The notes under the pieces are model-generated. The model did no database searches. It was not told the origin of the DNA and saw nothing but the letters and a program-made list of their open reading frames with translations. The position numbers and the translations under genes were made by a program. From Datnioides undecimradiatus (Eukaryota > Chordata > Actinopteri > Lobotiformes > Datnioididae): a stretch of DNA of 64,000 nt. The stretch spans positions 1 through 64,000 of the forward strand of contig WARS01000015.1 of NCBI GenBank assembly GCA_008933995.1, given 5' to 3'. Numbering within the stretch: the stretch's first letter is position 1; the number at the start of each line of letters is the position of its first letter. This document shows positions 24,301 to 36,361 of the stretch, one piece after another.

Positions 24301-27300
24301 GAATGTGTCAGGTGTACCATTTGTTTCTCCACGTCAGGAGAAGTCGGGCGTGAGAAAGACGTGGGGTTTATTGCGTAAAGAGCGACCAATCTGACTAAAG
24401 CAGTCAGCCCACTGCTCCTCCTTGTCGGTTTGCGTGAGTGTGTGTGTGTGTGTGTGTGCGTGGTCTTGTTTTACTATAGTCACCGGGTCTGTTTACACAC
24501 TTGTGGGGGTCCTGAATGTTTAAATGGCTGTTTGAGGGTTAACTCGGCTTTAGGATTAAGGGTTGAGGTTACTACTGGGTTTAGATTAGGGTTGAGGGAA
24601 AGGTTAGGGTTGGGCTTCCAGATATGTGGGTGAAGGTTTGGGAAAGGGGTTGGGGAAGGCATTATGTTAATTGTGTGTGTGTGTGTGTGTTTTTTCCACT
24701 ACATAATGGCACTGTATCATTTTGCTTTCCCTCCGAGATGGAGGCGGGCCAGCAGTCAATCCCGCCAGTCTAATATTGAGCGGTAGCCTAGCAACCGATT
24801 TCCAATGAGCTCCCAGGCCCAGGTCTTCCCACACCATCGCCAATGAAAACAAACAGGGACAGAAAACAACAACTCTCACTTCCTGGTCGATTATCTTTTA
24901 TTGAGTCCAAAACGCCAATCCGTTTTCTCAGATGCTCAATAGTGGGTGAGAAATCCTCATAGAAACACACACACGCAGAGGCAAACCACCACGTCTATAG
25001 CTTGTTTACTTTTCTTTACTTGAAATATCGGTGGCGGTTAGGCCGATGGGCCCGGAGACAAAAGCCTGCTGTGTGTGTTATGTCAGTTGGGTGGAGTGCG
25101 ATGGCTCACCTGACTGTCCTGAGCACAGAGCAGCAGGAACAACGCTCAGTGACGTTGCTTCATACGCCCACTGGCCTCACGACTTAACGTTTAATTCGCT
25201 TTGACTGACTTTGTTTTTTGAAATGCGTGGACCATGACTCACGATCCGAGCTCTCAGCGTCTACTTGTGTTTGACACAAATCTGAATACGCGAGTACACA
25301 ATGGAAGGAAATGAGTAAAAAGGTGCAAAGGATAATAACAGATCCGTGGAGCGCTTCAGCGAAGGATCCCCCCGCTGCAGCGCAGATGGTGCACTGATCT
25401 GTTTAAAATGCCTGTACATATGTTCAGGATATCCTAAAATATCTGTTAGTCAGGGAGACTGCTATGGGATGAGAATATTTTTGGTCCTCGGGGAGCAAGA
25501 GGTGGGCAGCCAAGAGGGAGCGGGAGACAGAAAAGGGGAACGAGGGAGGATGTGATGCATAATAGATTGGATTTGTGTCAAGAGACTAAATTGATGAAGG
25601 TTTGGGGGAGGGGTGTAGCCATGGAGCATGGCCAGCTATGGGCTGGTGAGGTCTATTCAAGCTGAAATGCAGTGGGGTAAATTGTAGGCTAGTGCTGGTC
25701 TTGCCCGAGGGTGGGGGTGGGGGGTTGCATCTTGTGTGGATCTGGGTTGGTCAGAGCCCGTCGTAGTGCCGCTTTTAACACGAGTCCAGCTGTAGGTCGT
25801 CGCCAGGATTGTCCTGAACGTGTGAGCAAAAGCAACAGCGTCCGTGTAACGGCGCCAAGACTGCATGGTGGGTCAGCGGGTGGAGCGACCTTGTTTTTAG
25901 TGGAAGGTCACAGGTTAAAGCCTTGCATTATTCATCGTGTTTTTTTTTTTTTTATGCGCGTCCTTGAGCAAAACACACGCACAGTGTCGGCGCGAAGACG
26001 TAAGCAAAGCGTGCTAAGATCAGTTTGGGAGAACGCCTCGCTGTATCTACCGTCACATATCCTCTCACCGGATGACTAAGCTGTCAAATGGTTTCAATAT
26101 ACCCTCTGTACATTGACACTGCATACGCTGTACCCATGTGAGCACGAGTGTGCATCTGTGTCTGTGGATTGGCCGGGCTGCGGTGGCCTGATATGGCAAA
26201 GTGCATCTGATTAGATAAGCATAAACAACAGGAGATAAGCAAGAGTAAAACGGTAATAGCAGATAAAGGTCTACTTAAGGACTGCGCTGATAAAACATCA
26301 TAACTGTAAACAAATAACAGGCTGTTGTGACAACACGACGGACCTACAGGCATGGTTGTGCACCGCGCAGCAACGCTCAGATCTTCTTATGATCAGATGC
26401 TGCCTGTGAGCATTTATGGGTAGAGGAAGTCAGCAAGCTAACAACCCGCAGTTTACTTAACTTTGTGGTGAGAGTTAATATTGCACATCTATTCTGACAT
26501 CGGTCACCTCACAGGGTGCCTGACATCCTCTGTTACTTGTCTGCAAAGCTGACTTAAATGTCTTTCAGCTGAAGTTAAGCCTCACAACGAACAAAAAAGC
26601 ACTTAACTCCATTATTTTTTGCTAAAAACACTCACATTATTTTTTGGGAAACGATAGCTCGGCCGTATTCCTGCAAACATTTTGTGAATTTTGCCTCTTG
26701 TTTTAACGTCAAAATCCTCAAAACGGCCTCCCCACAGACCGAACGGCGCCACAGCCGATTCTCATTAAGCGCGATGATGCTTTTTTCGCTTTGATGAGAA
26801 ATCGTCAAGGACTGGACCGAATGTGAAGATGGCATTTTGACGCAAATGCTAAAACGAAACAGTTTGTGGCAGATTTTTTTATTTTTTTTTTTTTTAGAGG
26901 CTGTTAGTTCCCAATGGGACACTTTAGAAAGGTCAGCATCCTCATTGCAACAGTTTTTAAACATAGAACTTGAGATTTTGGCCTCTTCTCTATCCTTTAT
27001 CCTCACTGAACAGCTACATTATGCTGTATAATTGAGATAAGCTCTCAGTGCGTGGATTGTGCATATCACGGTCAGTCAACCTTGAGAGTTAATGGTGCTA
27101 TTAACGCCAAAGCAGCCAGCAGTCTGCAGTCAGACTCTCTCATGCCGTGCCAGCATTTTCACCCCTATTTATACTCGAGGAAGGCCAGCTGACACACCGA
27201 CAGTAAACAGTTCCTATACTCCTGCTAATGACTGTCTGCTGCACACTGCACTGTCTGTTTATATGCGTTTCCATGTGCTCTGTGAAGTACCTGCACTTAG

Positions 27301-29174
27301 GTTAAGTCTCTTGGAGCCTACCGTAGCAGCGCGACTACATTACTGCAGATTGTTCCCATGCAAAGGTCGCGTTAGGCTCTTGTCTGTGGAGGTCCTAATT
27401 ATAATAATCCATCAGAGCAGTGTGGAGTGTTGTCAGGCTTTGGTGCTCGTGTATTGTTCATCACGGTGTACTACAGGCGTGCAGTGGCAGAGGCTGCAGT
27501 GTTAAGCCTGTAATGTTAGTGTTCCCAATTTTCATAATAGAGCAGAGCGGAGATTTCTGTCCGGCCGGTTGTGGCTGTTTACTATGCACTATCCGGCAGC
27601 GCGGCAGCAGAGACAGTGATGCAGTGTTCTCAGACTAGGTCTCAGGTTGTCAGCTGACGGCCTGCTCGCTAGAGTGGGTCACGTTCTCCCTAATCAGCTG
27701 TGGAATGTCTTCTCTTCCAAGTCTTTTTTTTTTTTCCCCTTTCCCAGTTTCTCCCTCACTCCCAACCCGGTATCAGTCTCTCTTTTGCTCTCTTTCCTCC
27801 CCCCCCTCCCCCCTCCTCCCCCACTCTGAATCACGAGACTACAGTGGTGGTCCTCTCTCCTCTCCAGCTGCTTTGAAAAGCTGCACAGCGCCGCTCAACC
27901 CCGGCCGTTTCCCATCTTTGTGTGCTTGTTTTAGGCGGCCGTATAATCACTGACTCACTGTGGCATGACGTTTCAGCCGATAATAGAGTATGAGCAAGTC
28001 TCAGTTAGCACACAGGTGTGTGTTTGCTTATGGAGCAGCATGTGGGGGGAAATGAGTGTACGATGGCAGACTAATTGGCTGTGCGTGTGTTATGTGATGT
28101 GTAAAAAGCAGACCTTATGCAGAGGATGGTGATTATAAAAAGTGACTGTGAGAAGCACTTTAAGAAAATCAAATCAACCTGGAAAAAGCAAATGTTGTGT
28201 TTTTGGAATGCTCTGTTTTGCCAGCCGAAGCTGCTTTTCATAATTAACAAAAGGCCTAGCTGGACGCCTGCCAGTGTCTGTTGGCACACATAATTTATCA
28301 AATACGCCTGGGTACTAGTCGTGTAAATATCCCGAAAGCCTGATTTTGAGATATTGTCTGTCCTCGCAGGTATGGCATCCGGCCAGAGAGCGTGATCGTG
28401 TACGGCCAGAGCATTGGCACCGTGCCCTCTGTGGACCTGGCTTCCCGCTACGAGAGCGCTGCCGTCATCCTCCACTCCCCGCTCACGTCTGGCATGAGAG
28501 TGGCCTTCCCCGACACCAAGAAGACCTACTGCTTCGACGCCTTCCCAAAGTGAGTGCACCGTACGGACAGGTGGCGCATCTGAAGTGCAGCATCGGACAT
28601 CCACAGCACGGCACGCGGACGTTCAAACACGCAGCTTTGCATTGCAGAGCAGCATTAAACCAATGAGAAACAGTTTGCAAACATGGGTTTATAAACTCAG
28701 ACGTGTCAAATCAATTCAGGATGTTTTTTTCTTCTTAATGAGTCACAGTGCTTATAAAGATCCCCAATAGCTCCCTCTGGTGGTCAGTTTGTAAACTGCC
28801 TCTGCTCTGTTTTTCTTTCATAGTGAATTTTCCACATTTATTGTTTGGTTTTTTTTTTTAAATAGTGTTAATAATTCACATTTTCTGTTCATCTCTGTCT
28901 CTGTTTTGCATCCACCCACCTAACTGTCTGCTTTCCCATCTTCTAATTCCAAAGCATCGACAAGATTTCGAAGGTAACGTCACCAGTGCTGGTGATCCAC
29001 GGTACGGAGGACGAGGTCATCGACTTCTCCCACGGCCTGGCCCTGTATGAACGCTGTCAGCGCCCCGTGGAGCCGCTCTGGGTGGAGGGGGCCGGACACA
29101 ATGACGTGGAGCTCTACGGACAATACCTGGAGAGGCTGAAACAGTTCGTTGCACACGAGCTGGTCAACTTGTAG
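18365..29174 (+). CDS. abhd17b: alpha/beta hydrolase ABHD17B, protein depalmitoylase
   Basis: Serine hydrolase that cleaves palmitoyl thioesters from membrane proteins; family targets reported in mammals include N-Ras and PSD-95. Coding exons 18365-18831, 28370-28549 and 28955-29174 (TAG) give 288 aa, the same length as human. The start [20 protein letters not shown] carries the cysteine cluster (C10, C11, C14, C15, C18) that is palmitoylated to hold the enzyme on membranes. [10 protein letters not shown] is the oxyanion-side motif, GQSIG holds nucleophile S170, and HGTEDEVID and EGAGHNDVE supply the acid (about D235) and histidine (about H264). The chosen ATG follows an in-frame TTG-AGG that is not a start. 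Intron 2 is 9.5 kb and holds a CpG island. Abhd17 paralogues a and c are ruled out mainly by N-terminal identity and the C9orf85/cemip2 context. Confidence 0.97.
23870..24300. promoter_or_regulatory. intronic CpG island
   Basis: By eye about 40 CpG dinucleotides fall between roughly 23870 and 24175, far denser than any annotated promoter here. A strong donor-like GTGAGT follows at 24248. Could be an orphan CpG island, an alternative start or an enhancer. It lies after coding exon 2, so any abhd17b transcript from it would lack the palmitoylated N terminus. Confidence 0.6.
24430..24690 (+). repeat. TG microsatellites bracketing a degenerate TTAGGG-like repeat
   Basis: TG runs near 24437-24459 and 24671-24690 enclose sequence with CTTGTGGGGGTCCTGAATG, then GGTTAGGGTT-type units and GGAAGGCATTATG. 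The same order occurs in a common fish interspersed repeat (from memory). Not a telomere: the units are irregular and flanked by unique DNA. Confidence 0.6.
25865..25985 (+). mobile_element. tRNA-derived SINE fragment
   Basis: The head resembles a tRNA: GGTCAGCGGGTGGAGCGACC (A-box side) and GGAAGGTCACAGGTTAAAGC (B-box side). A T-rich linker and GCGTCCTTGAGCAAAACAC follow; the phrase TCCTTGAGCAA is familiar from fish SINEs. The B box is decayed (GGTTAAAGCC instead of GGTTCGAATCC), so it is not a functional tRNA gene. Confidence 0.6.
27720..27830. repeat. polypyrimidine tract
   Basis: About 110 bp almost wholly C and T on the plus strand, including C8 and C6 runs. Such tracts can adopt triplex structure; no function is implied by sequence alone. 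Confidence 0.7.
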
Positions 29175-29563
29175 AGGAGCTGGTGACGGGGGAGGGGGGG
29201 GAGAAAGGGCGGAGAGTGAAGAAGAGAAGAAAGAGGTCGGATGATGGAGTAAGGGGTACAGCTCTTTGTTTTTTTATATTTTGTGAAGTGATGACGCAGG
29301 TAGAGTTTGTCTGTTTAGTGCTGAAGTTTCGGTGGCAGTCTTCTCTTCGTTTCCGAGCACCTCTCCCCTCCCTCGCCCCCCCCGTCGGAGCTCCAGGTCG
29401 TCCGGGCCTGTCAGTACCGTCCGCTCCACATGCTGCAGCTGTGAACCTACGAGCACTCATCCTTTTTCTTTGTTTTGCTTTCAGATTTTTCTTTTTATCA
29501 CGTTGACGAATGCACATTGTGAATGTGCGTGAATGAAATAGGAATTAGTGCACAGACGACATG

Positions 29564-29566
<3 letters not shown>

Positions 29567-29604
<38 letters not shown>

Positions 29605-29610
29605 TGCGTG
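29567..29610. repeat. (TG)n microsatellite in abhd17b 3' UTR
   Basis: About 17 TG units ending in CG-containing variants. Confidence 0.9.
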
Positions 29611-31651
29611 TCACATTTTTGCTGCCTTTTAACACAGTCCATGGCTCCTAATGGAGATGTGTGGTCAGCCATTGAGGCCGTCGAGGTTCTGAGAAACAGC
29701 CTCGCTTATGGACCGGACCGGACCAGAAGTGGACCTCTCCAATCCAACTGAACTCCATCTGACTTTGAGGCCAGGTTTGGTCCCACACACTGCAGTCGCC
29801 ATGAGTTTCTTTTTTTGGATTACTGTTTATTCTATTTTTTTATATTATACATGATATTTGCACGCATCAGCTGTCACTGAAGAACTGTACAAGACAAACT
29901 GACATATTATTTAGCTGTGCCAGTGTTGCCAAATGTTTAGTATAATATATTGCAGAGACTTAGACACACAAAGAACCTTGTACTTTGTACAAATCTAGAA
30001 ATATCTCCAAAGCTCTGTTAGCTGTATTCAGTCTCTACTTCTCTGTTTAGTCTTAAAATGGTACAATTTTAACGTTACAATCTGCAAGAATACGATGCAA
30101 GGTGGGGCTCAGTCAGCAGCTCATGTAGCCAGTTAAAAGGCTGGGGCTGCCGGTCGTTGACCAGTAAAGTGTGGGTTATTTCCTCACACTCTGTCTTGCG
30201 TTTCCACGGCTCTTACTTCGGCGTTTACCTCGAAGTGTTGTCGCTGTAAGATCAGTATCACTACGCTGTCGTCGACGAACTTGATGTTTTCAGAAGAAAT
30301 GAAATGCTGGACAGGAGAAAAATATCTTGACCCCTTGTCGGAACGGAGTATTCGCCTTCATATAGCAACTGTTATGAAGCCCATTGTTGACGGTGTTTTA
30401 TCTGTCACTGGGTCAGAAGATATCAAGTTAAATGATGTATGTAGTTATTATTACAGATCTCTATTATGTACCAGAATCAGATATTTCTATCTATATCTTT
30501 TTTTTTTATTTTATGACAAAAATATAACTACTGTGACAGCAGCTAACGGTCTGTGCTCTGATCAAGACTTAAACCACTAATGCCAATCCGGACTGAATGG
30601 TGCACATTATTAATTTGGTTCATGTTGATCCATTCTCAGTTCAGAGAGCTGTTTAAATATAATCTTGCATTGTAAGTTATTGAGAAGCATTTACTTAATG
30701 TACATTTGAGCTGAAAAACATGACTCCGACCAGTCCGTGCACTGGGACAATGGGTCATGTGGCTCAGCATTAAAGGCCTCCATCATGGACAGAATGTTTT
30801 GGTTTTGTCTTAACTTTGTTTTTGTTTTGTTTTTGTTTTTTTGTTTTTTTGCCTGCATGGTATTTTTGGATCCATTGTTGTCTGTTGATTTGCCCTTTAA
30901 TGCTGAGTGAGGCAAAACAATGCATTAGCCAGCTGATGGCTCCATTAAGGCACTGCCGGAGCCCTGAAAAGCAAATGTCAAAGTGCTACTGCATGCCACG
31001 AATGGCTCGTTTCTCCTTCTGGCCTGTGCACCAAAAAAAGAAAATCTCAATGGATCATTTTCTTGTAGGTGTTTTCAATACCTGCGTAACACTTGAGCCT
31101 GCATTCACAAAAGGGGTCAAACACTGTTGGTGAGTGACAACCAATAAGCCAATGGGTGCTACTGTAAACCTTCAGGTCTGATTTACTTACAGGTTGAGAA
31201 GAAGCAAAGATTAAAGCTTGATGTGTATCAGACTGACCAAGATCCAGATCAGGATTGGTAACTGTTTTGTCAGGTGATGCTCTGTTGTTGTGGAAACTAC
31301 TTTTTTTTTTTTTTTTGTTGTTGTTCACAACTCATTTGTCTTACAAACAAGGTTATGCTTTCTTTCATTTTCACTTTGTAAATAATATTTGTACTGGACA
31401 TGTTGTCATCTTTTTTTCTTTTACACGCTTTTGTCATCATCTCTCAACTCTTACTTCTCTAACTCTTGATATGACAACTATTAGACTGAGGAAGGCCATC
31501 GTTTTGGCTTTCCCCATGACCTTTGTACTGGTCACTTTGACTAATGTCATCTCTGATTTGACTAGATTAATTTTGTATAGCGTATTTCAATACAGAAGGA
31601 CCTTATATGTAATAACAATATTAATATAGTAATTCTAACGCCAATAGAGAA

Positions 31652-31657
31652 AATAAA
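31652..31657 (+). terminator. abhd17b: candidate polyadenylation signal, abhd17b
   Basis: AATAAA about 2.48 kb after the stop codon, well before the cemip2 promoter region. Confidence 0.45.
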
Positions 31658-31675
31658 ATGGTATTTGAGAAGCAT

Positions 31676-33549
31676 CCCAATTTGTGACTGTTTATTTGAT
31701 TTCTGAGAGAACATGGTAGCACGTAATCTCATGGCCTTGTATGTGATTAACATGGCACAATACAGTATAAGGGAGTCCTCCTCCAGAAGTGATGGGGACT
31801 TGCTCTTATTGTGATGGGGCTGAGCTCATGCTCTGAGGACAAGAGAGTGCCTCTGTTCTGGAAAAAGAGACGTGATTTGGCTGCAGCACAACAAAGCAGG
31901 ATGATATCCACTGTCAACAACACGCGCTGCACTCCCTCTGTCAGGATGATTGTCATCACTGAGACAATGTAGTATCAAAAGGATTACAGTGTGTTTGGGA
32001 TCTCATGCTTGTGGAAAACCCTAAAAATGTCACTCTGTTGTTTCAGTGTTTCAACATTTTCATAACTTTGGATCGTGGGACTCTAAAAGGCAGGCGGACA
32101 CATTATGAAACACCTGTGCCACTTTATGAAATCCAACACAGCAGCACTGTTTGAAATATTACTTTTGTGGGTCTGAGGCAGATTGTATTTAAGGCTGTAT
32201 GCTGTGATATTTCTGCATACTGCACCATCTTTATTTAGATGATGTAATAGGGATGAGCATGTTCTGCCCAGGATGTTTCTGTATTCCTGAGACGCACAGT
32301 TTGAGGCAATTCCCCAGGTTCAACTATACGGTCAACTCTGCTCATTAGACTCAGGGACAATAACTGAATATGAATGGGAGCCAGGAAGAGTAGAGGTTAC
32401 AGGAAACAGTCTGGATGAATTTATTGGACTATTTTTCTGACACAGCAGACTTTTACTGTGTGTGTGATATTTACAATATTAAGTAATATTTAATAATTGA
32501 TTATTTAGGAGATGAAGATGAAGGGTCCTTTCACTGCTTTACCTATCTGCCTCCGGAGTGTGGTATTAACGTATTTTCTCTTTAATACCAGCAGATGGCA
32601 CTGTGGCCCAAGTTTAAGCCCCTCCCCTCGGTTCATGCTCATTAAGTCCGCCTGGTGACTCATTCAAGACTCCTCGGAAACTCCCAATTCATTTTATTAA
32701 GTAATGAATTAGGGGCCCTGTCCCACTTTCCGGCACCCTATTAGATTTATAACTGTGCTTGTGCAGGACTGTATTGTCTCTGTCACACAGCTTTCACAGT
32801 TTTCACACAGTTTAAGCATATGCCAGTTATGTTGTCATGTGGACAGGATATCAATAGCTCATCGCGGCAAAGGTAAATCGCTGTCAGTTTCTGTACCAAA
32901 ATGTAAAATTATAGTCACTTGCTAATGTGCGGCAAGTGTAGTAAATGTGGACGTAATAAACAACGGGATTTTATGGCTTTGTTTTGAGAACAGAGGGCTG
33001 TGCTGAGGATTTATGTATTCTCAAAGTGCAGTCTCCTGCACTGAAGTTATCATATCTCATGCACATCTTGTGGGAGGATAATATCAATAATTCAGAGATA
33101 TTCATCTCTCCACACGTACAATTTATATTATTCATGGAAAATGTCATACTAGGCACTTCTATTTATAAAAATGATAATACTCTTGCTACTAATCCTTCAC
33201 CCGACCAACATGAGATGAGGTCATGGCCTTATTATTTGTGTGTTTTGCTTACCTAGAGGGAATATAATAATACAGTAATTCCTAAGTGTGTTCTGACACT
33301 TAGTATACTTACATTTTACTACTTTAAAGACCATAAAGGCATAATAATAAGCGAGATAATTCAACAGTATAAACACAATCTTTCAAAATAAAGTGTAAAA
33401 TAAAATCAAACAATACCAAATTTTTATTTAATATTTGAAATTGTATTTAATCATTTTAATAGCAATATTATACACATATAAGAAGTTAAAACAAATACAA
33501 CAAATAAAAAAAGCAAATGAAGTAAATATTGTATCTATCTTTTTTTCCT
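31676..33549. other. intergenic region between abhd17b and cemip2
   Basis: About 1.9 kb. It holds a CTCF-type motif (32588-32603), a TAAT-rich stretch near 32688-32715 that could bind homeodomain proteins, and AT-rich DNA at 33260-33540. No gene seen. Confidence 0.6.
32588..32603 (+). promoter_or_regulatory. CTCF-consensus site
   Basis: CCAGCAGATGGCACTG fits every position of the degenerate consensus CCASYAGRKGGCRSYR. It lies between the 3' end of abhd17b and the start of cemip2, a typical insulator position. Binding is not shown. Confidence 0.55.
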
Positions 33550-33906
33550 TTTTTTTTTTTAGAAATACAGAGGGTCGTTATTTGTGCTGCGTCTCGCATG
33601 TCTGTCTTTTTTCGAGAGCACCTGAATGCATCACCACTTCCTCCCTTTCAAGCCGCGCCTGGTTTTCTCTCGGTGGGACTTGGGGGGGGGGCTGACCGAC
33701 GGACGGACGGACGACAGCCCATCAGCAGCAGGAGAAAAAAAAAACACCATGTGAAGAAAAAGTATATAAAAGGGACACGGACAGCAAACTTTAGAGGGAG
33801 AGAAGTTATCCATTTGTCTCAGCACCACCAACAGCCCCGGGTCAGCGTGTTTAACGGCTCGGCGCAGAGCGAATGGACAGAGCGCGTGAGACAGGAGCAG
33901 CCAACG
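33550..33906 (+). promoter_or_regulatory. cemip2: cemip2 promoter and probable non-coding exon 1
   Basis: Turns abruptly from AT-rich to CpG-containing DNA about 2.4 kb ahead of the first coding exon, with a GGAC tandem (near 33697-33712). A possible donor is CCAACG|GTACGA at 33906/33907. Start site and donor are inference. Confidence 0.45.
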
Positions 33907-36343
33907 GTACGAGCTCACCGTACAACTGACCAGCCGTTTATTATTGCTATTAATATTACTGTGTCTGTCTGTCAACGGTTTGAGTGACAAACTTATAATC
34001 AGTTTTCCTGTGAAGCTACTTCTCACGCGGCGTTAGCTTATAAGCTAGTAAAGTGTCAGTTGGTCATTCAGTTAGCGCTTTTTTGTGTGTAACTTACAAG
34101 CTAACGTTTATAAAAGTCGCGTGCGGTTTGTTGCTACGTGTCCTTTAACTGACAAACCACAGAAAAGACACCGTAATCTAATATAATCTGGTTTTATTGT
34201 TATACCCAAGGTAACCTCCGATGCATGCTATATGTTTTCCCTCATGTTTTTCTTTTGTATTGATGTATTGTTGATAAACTAACCAGCACCCCTTTAATAA
34301 TGTACTAACTTTAGCTAGTGGTTCGAGTGGTTGTGGCTGGAGTGGTGCGAGTGCCTCTGGCCAAAACAAGCCCATAAATCAGCATAAGTTAGCTCGGTGA
34401 TGAAATCGCCCCATTAAACACACCTTCTTTAACCTCGATACGGCTGCCTGTGTGCCAGCTTACTCACTCCTCTTACTACAAGTGTGGTGGTCTCGCAGTA
34501 AGAGCTGTGACAGCGCTGTCAGTGCTTGTTTATTTGAGTTATTAATACAGACAACACGTGGCTTGCTGTCTGTTACACTGTCAGTGTTGATTTCAAAAGC
34601 AAAGGGTGATTTTACAGCCGAGGAATGTCCCGCTTTGACTCCACATCTGTTTGATATTCAGTAGCTCTGAAATCAGGAAAATGTGAGTGAGTGAAGGAGG
34701 GAGGGATTGAGCTTATTAAGAAATACATGGGAAGCAGTGCAGCCTTGTGATGAGTGTGTTTTCCAGAAGTTGAATAGCCCTGAGGTGAGTAAGTCCACAA
34801 GTCTTTATGCTCTGACAGGTCAGTTAGTAGCAGGGGAGCAGCAGCAGTTTGGCCCCTTTTATGGCCAGGAATGTGAATAAAAACATAGTCTGAGATAGGG
34901 TTGTAAAGGCTGATGCCTGGGGGATCATCCTCATCACAGCACTCCTGCTGAGTCTGTCTAATGCAGGGCACAGATCGTGAGAATACGAGGATCCAAAAGA
35001 AGGTGCAATCAGCATGTCTGTCTGGATGTAATTCCAGTTTAGGTTCAGATGGAGAGTTTACCGCCAAAGTCTTTCGAGGACTGTCTGAGAGAGACTTCAG
35101 TGGGATAATTCAAGTGAAGTGGGTGAGACAGCTGCTGATGGGCCTAGCTTACATAAATGACTGAGCTCTTGTTGAGCAGTCCTTGATTGTACATCGCTTT
35201 GTTTATGAGTTGAAGAGGTTTATTGTGCTCCGGGCTAAATTGATGACTAATTGGCTTGGCAAGACAATGGCTGTCTTGCAGTGTGTTTTCTGTGGGCTGG
35301 TACAGGAGTGTGTGTCCGCGTGTACTGCGCTGATACACACTTGGATGATGAAGACAAGTCAGCGCTCTCTGCGTGTTTTTGTTTTGAATGAGCCTGTGTT
35401 GGTCAGTAGTTGCACTTTTTTACTTTTAACAGCCTATTAAAAAAAACCTGTTTTTTTTGGTCAAGTCATGCGGCTAGAATCTGAAGTGTGAAAGCTTGAA
35501 GTTGGCTGACAATTTGCCGTAAAGACATAGTACCTGTGATGTCATTACAGTGGTACAGCGTGTTTGTGTTTCAGAAAAGTGCCATTGAAGCCATTTTTCT
35601 GCTGTGTCATTTCCTTTACCCTTGTGTGCTTGTGTGTGCAGGTCTGTGTCCATATAACCTTTATGTATGCGTGTGTGTGTCCATGGCATACGTTTATTTT
35701 GTGCTACTTTCTCCCTTTGTGTGAAACCAAGTTAGTGCAGTCTCAAGTTGGAGCACTCTCCTGCTTCCCTACTGTAATTGGTGCCATCTGTTTTGGCTGT
35801 GTTAACATAGTCTCAGGAATGTTGCGATCCATTATTCACGACCTCCTGCGTTACTGTGGACAAGAACAGCCAATGTCACACTGTCTGAGCCAGACTAGCC
35901 AGGGGATAAGCTGACTGTTTTTGAATAATACATTAATAGTCTCTTCTGGCCAACACCCAGGATCTGTATCTGAAGGTCCAGGAGTGAGATGCTTTCAGGG
36001 TTATTGCCTGTTTTCCTTATAATCAGCCCTTTTTCTTCTTTCGCCTCCTACTGCTTTGACTCATTTGACTTATTTTACGGACTCTTATTTAGTGTCTCCT
36101 CCCTCCCTTTTGATCTTTTCTGCATGTGACCTCCTTTTTGTCCTTTTATTCTCATCTCCTGACACTTCCGTCCACTATTTTGTGAGCTTACAGTACCATT
36201 GTGCTAACAATTTAGTGGTCTTTACAAGGAACCACTTGAAGCTGTGCATGATCTAGATGATTGCTGACAACAACCTCTCAATAGACAAACTTGGGTCAAA
36301 CGCCTTTTGCTCTTTTCCCTCTTTCTCATTTTACTCTGCTTAG
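33907..36343 (+). other. cemip2: probable cemip2 intron 1
   Basis: Ends at TGCTTAG (36343) or the nearby GTAGCAG (36350), just before the ATG exon. No repeat family or gene recognised. Confidence 0.45.
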
Positions 36344-36361
36344 GTAGCAGACACATATACC

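Larger units (their letters stand above)
18832..28369 (+). other. abhd17b: abhd17b intron 2 (9.5 kb)
   Basis: No other gene supported. Unusually CpG-rich for an intron in several blocks (about 21480-21620, 23870-24300, 25200-26060). Contains a TTAGGG-like fish repeat (24462-24690), a tRNA-type SINE (25865-25985) and a polypyrimidine tract (27720-27830). ORFs in the CpG-rich blocks are long only because stop codons are rare in GC-rich sequence. Confidence 0.6.
29175..31675 (+). other. abhd17b: probable abhd17b 3' UTR
   Basis: Runs from the stop codon to just past AATAAA at 31652-31657, about 2.5 kb. It contains a long TG/CG microsatellite (29567-29610), T-rich runs and a Pumilio-type TGTAAATA (31377-31384). 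ORFs within are not recognised. An earlier weaker polyadenylation site cannot be excluded. Confidence 0.5.

Noticed and set aside
24462..24690. Telomere fusion scar
   Set aside because: Units irregular and inside a repeat structure I recognise; unique DNA on both sides.
25865..25940. tRNA gene
   Set aside because: B box degenerate and no cloverleaf can be drawn; better explained as a SINE head.
25711..26079. 122-codon plus-strand ORF
   Set aside because: Passes through the SINE fragment and a T run; not coding.
28071..28604. 177-codon minus-strand ORF
   Set aside because: Antisense shadow of abhd17b exon 3.
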